Source: JAVMKJ01 sp031732855 (GTDB lineage Bacteria > Pseudomonadota > Gammaproteobacteria > Competibacterales > Competibacteraceae). Taken from it: a stretch of 64,000 nt of DNA. The stretch is taken from the NCBI GenBank assembly GCA_031732855.1, contig JAVMKJ010000105.1, positions 33,324 through 97,323 on the forward strand, written 5' to 3'. Below, in pieces: positions 63,378 to 64,000 of this stretch (positions are counted from its first letter, which is position 1; every line of letters starts with the position of its first letter). The translations under genes were made by a program, and so were the position numbers. Under the pieces are notes generated by a model. It worked only from the letters and a program-made list of their open reading frames with translations. It was not told the origin of the DNA and did no database searches.

Positions 63378-63490
63378 ATTCCAGTCCATTCGGCCGCCCA
63401 TTCCAGCGAAGATTCGGCCACTGATTCCAGTCGGATTCGGCCACCCCTTCCAGTGGGGATTCGGCCGCCGGTTCCGGGCGATTCGGCCGG
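63378..63490. repeat. Five tandem ~23-bp repeats at the IS21 end
   Basis: The motif TTCCAG-N4..6-ATTCGGCC recurs with TTCC at 63379, 63401, 63425, 63448 and 63472 (spacing 22-24; the last reads TTCCGG). Multiple repeated motifs near the termini are a known IS21-family trait and are taken as transposase binding sites. Confidence 0.75.
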
Positions 63491-63524
63491 ACCGACGGCG
63501 CGCGGCGATGTGGGAGGAGAATGG

Positions 63525-63758
63525 TTACTGGCTGACGGGGGTGGCCGTCAAGGGAGTACGAGTTTTCCTGAGGGAGTCTCCTCTCAAGTGCAAGCGATAG
63601 GCGTTATGGACGAGCCGGTCGAGGATGGCGTCAGCCAGCGTGGGATCGCCCAGGCAGGCATGCCAGTGGTCGACGGGGAGTTGGCTGGTCACCAGGGTGG
63701 AGCGCCGGGCGTGGCGGTCGTCGAGGCGTTCCAGGAGGTCGCGCCGCTGGTCGGCGAC
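63525..63758 (-). pseudogene. istB 3' fragment (IS21 ATPase/helper)
   Basis: The frame reads QRRDLLERLDDRHARRSTLV, then TSQLPVDHWHACLGDPTLAD, then AILDRLVHNAYRLHLRGDSL, ending at a TAA at 63525. This is the C-terminal quarter of IstB, with the DRLVHNAYRL motif unmistakable. The Walker A and B regions are absent, lost in the deletion that joined it to istA. Confidence 0.85.
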
Positions 63759-64000
63759 GATCTGCGCCCGTCACGGTTCCAGGCTGGAAATACACTGGCT
63801 CGGTAAACCGGCCCGGCGGGTAACCAGGGCCGCTAAAACCGCATCTTCGGGTAACGCGGCATCGGGCGCTAACAACCCCGCTCCTGCGCGACCGCGCGCA
63901 GCTGGGCCACCTTCTTGCGCCCCATAAGCCGGGACCGGGCGATATCCCGGTCGGAATCCCCTTGGCGCATCCGCACCAGGACTTGTCGATACTGATACAT
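63759..64000 (-). pseudogene. istA 5' fragment (IS21 transposase), frameshifted
   Basis: It begins with an ATG at the very end of the window: MYQYRQVLVRMRQGDSDRDI and LMGRKKVAQLRAVAQERG, the IstA N-terminal DNA-binding domain. A frameshift near 63876 leads to an early TAG. In the shifted frame it continues as LLAPDAALPEDAVLAALVTR, then SSLEP, a stop and RAQI, before joining istB sequence. The DDE catalytic domain is missing. Confidence 0.85.

Larger units (their letters stand above)
63378..64000 (-). mobile_element. Remnant of an IS21-family insertion sequence (runs off window edge)
   Basis: On the minus strand it comprises the start of istA, joined directly to the end of istB, followed by the element's end with repeated motifs. 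Most of istA and the first half of istB are missing, so it is an internally deleted, non-autonomous copy. The other terminus lies beyond position 64000. Confidence 0.85.

Noticed and set aside
60518..63424. 968-residue open frame antisense to leuS
   Set aside because: It mirrors a highly conserved leuS sequence and runs into the intergenic region; no recognisable product.
63378..63490. Regularly spaced ~23-bp motifs as a CRISPR array
   Set aside because: The units are contiguous with only 5-10 variable bases between motifs and lie at the end of an IS21 element; no cas genes are nearby.

Overview
The window is a GC-rich, gene-dense piece of a bacterial chromosome. Gene content and order point to a gammaproteobacterium. 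Supporting blocks are leuS-lptE-holA-proA-nadD-rsfS-rlmH-maf-rng-yhdP-nit, clpS-clpA facing infA, mnmA-hflD, rnhA-dnaQ and mrp-dcd. A phasin, glycogen branching enzyme, both glyoxylate-shunt enzymes and a large acetyl-CoA hydrolase/transferase occur together. This suggests a carbon-storing organism of the Candidatus Competibacter/Contendobacter (glycogen-accumulating) type. That placement is inference; there is no rRNA gene here to test it. I saw no tRNA, rRNA or CRISPR array.

Layout. 1-8.7 kb: the end of a heparinase-like gene, yheT-type hydrolase, SnoaL-like protein, acetyl-CoA hydrolase/transferase, glgB, a 650-bp gene-free stretch and a haem lipoprotein. 8.9-15.5 kb: relA facing hflD-mnmA-phasin, then rdgC and an Ala-rich membrane-anchored coiled-coil protein. 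15.6-20.4 kb: a complete branched-chain amino-acid type ABC operon (SBP, two permeases, two ATPases). 20.4-28.2 kb: small redox, nudix and RNA-modification genes, mtgA, infA, clpA-clpS. 28.3-33 kb: aceB, aceA and cca, all on the minus strand, with clear terminators after aceB and aceA. 33.1-37.2 kb: a lipoprotein aminopeptidase, a YejF-type double ATPase, rnhA and dnaQ. 37.3-44.6 kb: an exopolysaccharide block (UDP-sugar epimerase, nucleotide-sugar dehydrogenase, divergent priming glycosyltransferase) with a PrsK/PrsR-type sensor kinase and sigma-54 activator, as found in XrtA/PEP-CTERM systems. 44.6-63 kb: metG, a small Cys-rich secreted protein, mrp-dcd, then the long minus-strand housekeeping run from nit back to leuS. 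63.4-64 kb: the remains of an IS21-family element with an istA start fused to an istB end.

How it fits together: acetyl-CoA/acyl-CoA handling, the glyoxylate shunt, glycogen synthesis and PHA granule coating are consistent with a feast-famine lifestyle. The phasin promoter carries a palindromic site exactly between its -35 and -10 boxes, the best regulatory signal in the window. Short GC-rich palindromic repeats recur between genes. Some also lie inside coding sequence: in rsmE, at the N-terminus of yhdP and at the C-terminus of cca.

No wholly new multi-gene system stands out. The strongest leads are the phasin operator, the in-frame palindromic repeats, the PrsK/PrsR-EPS block without a nearby exosortase, and the coiled-coil protein of unknown function.
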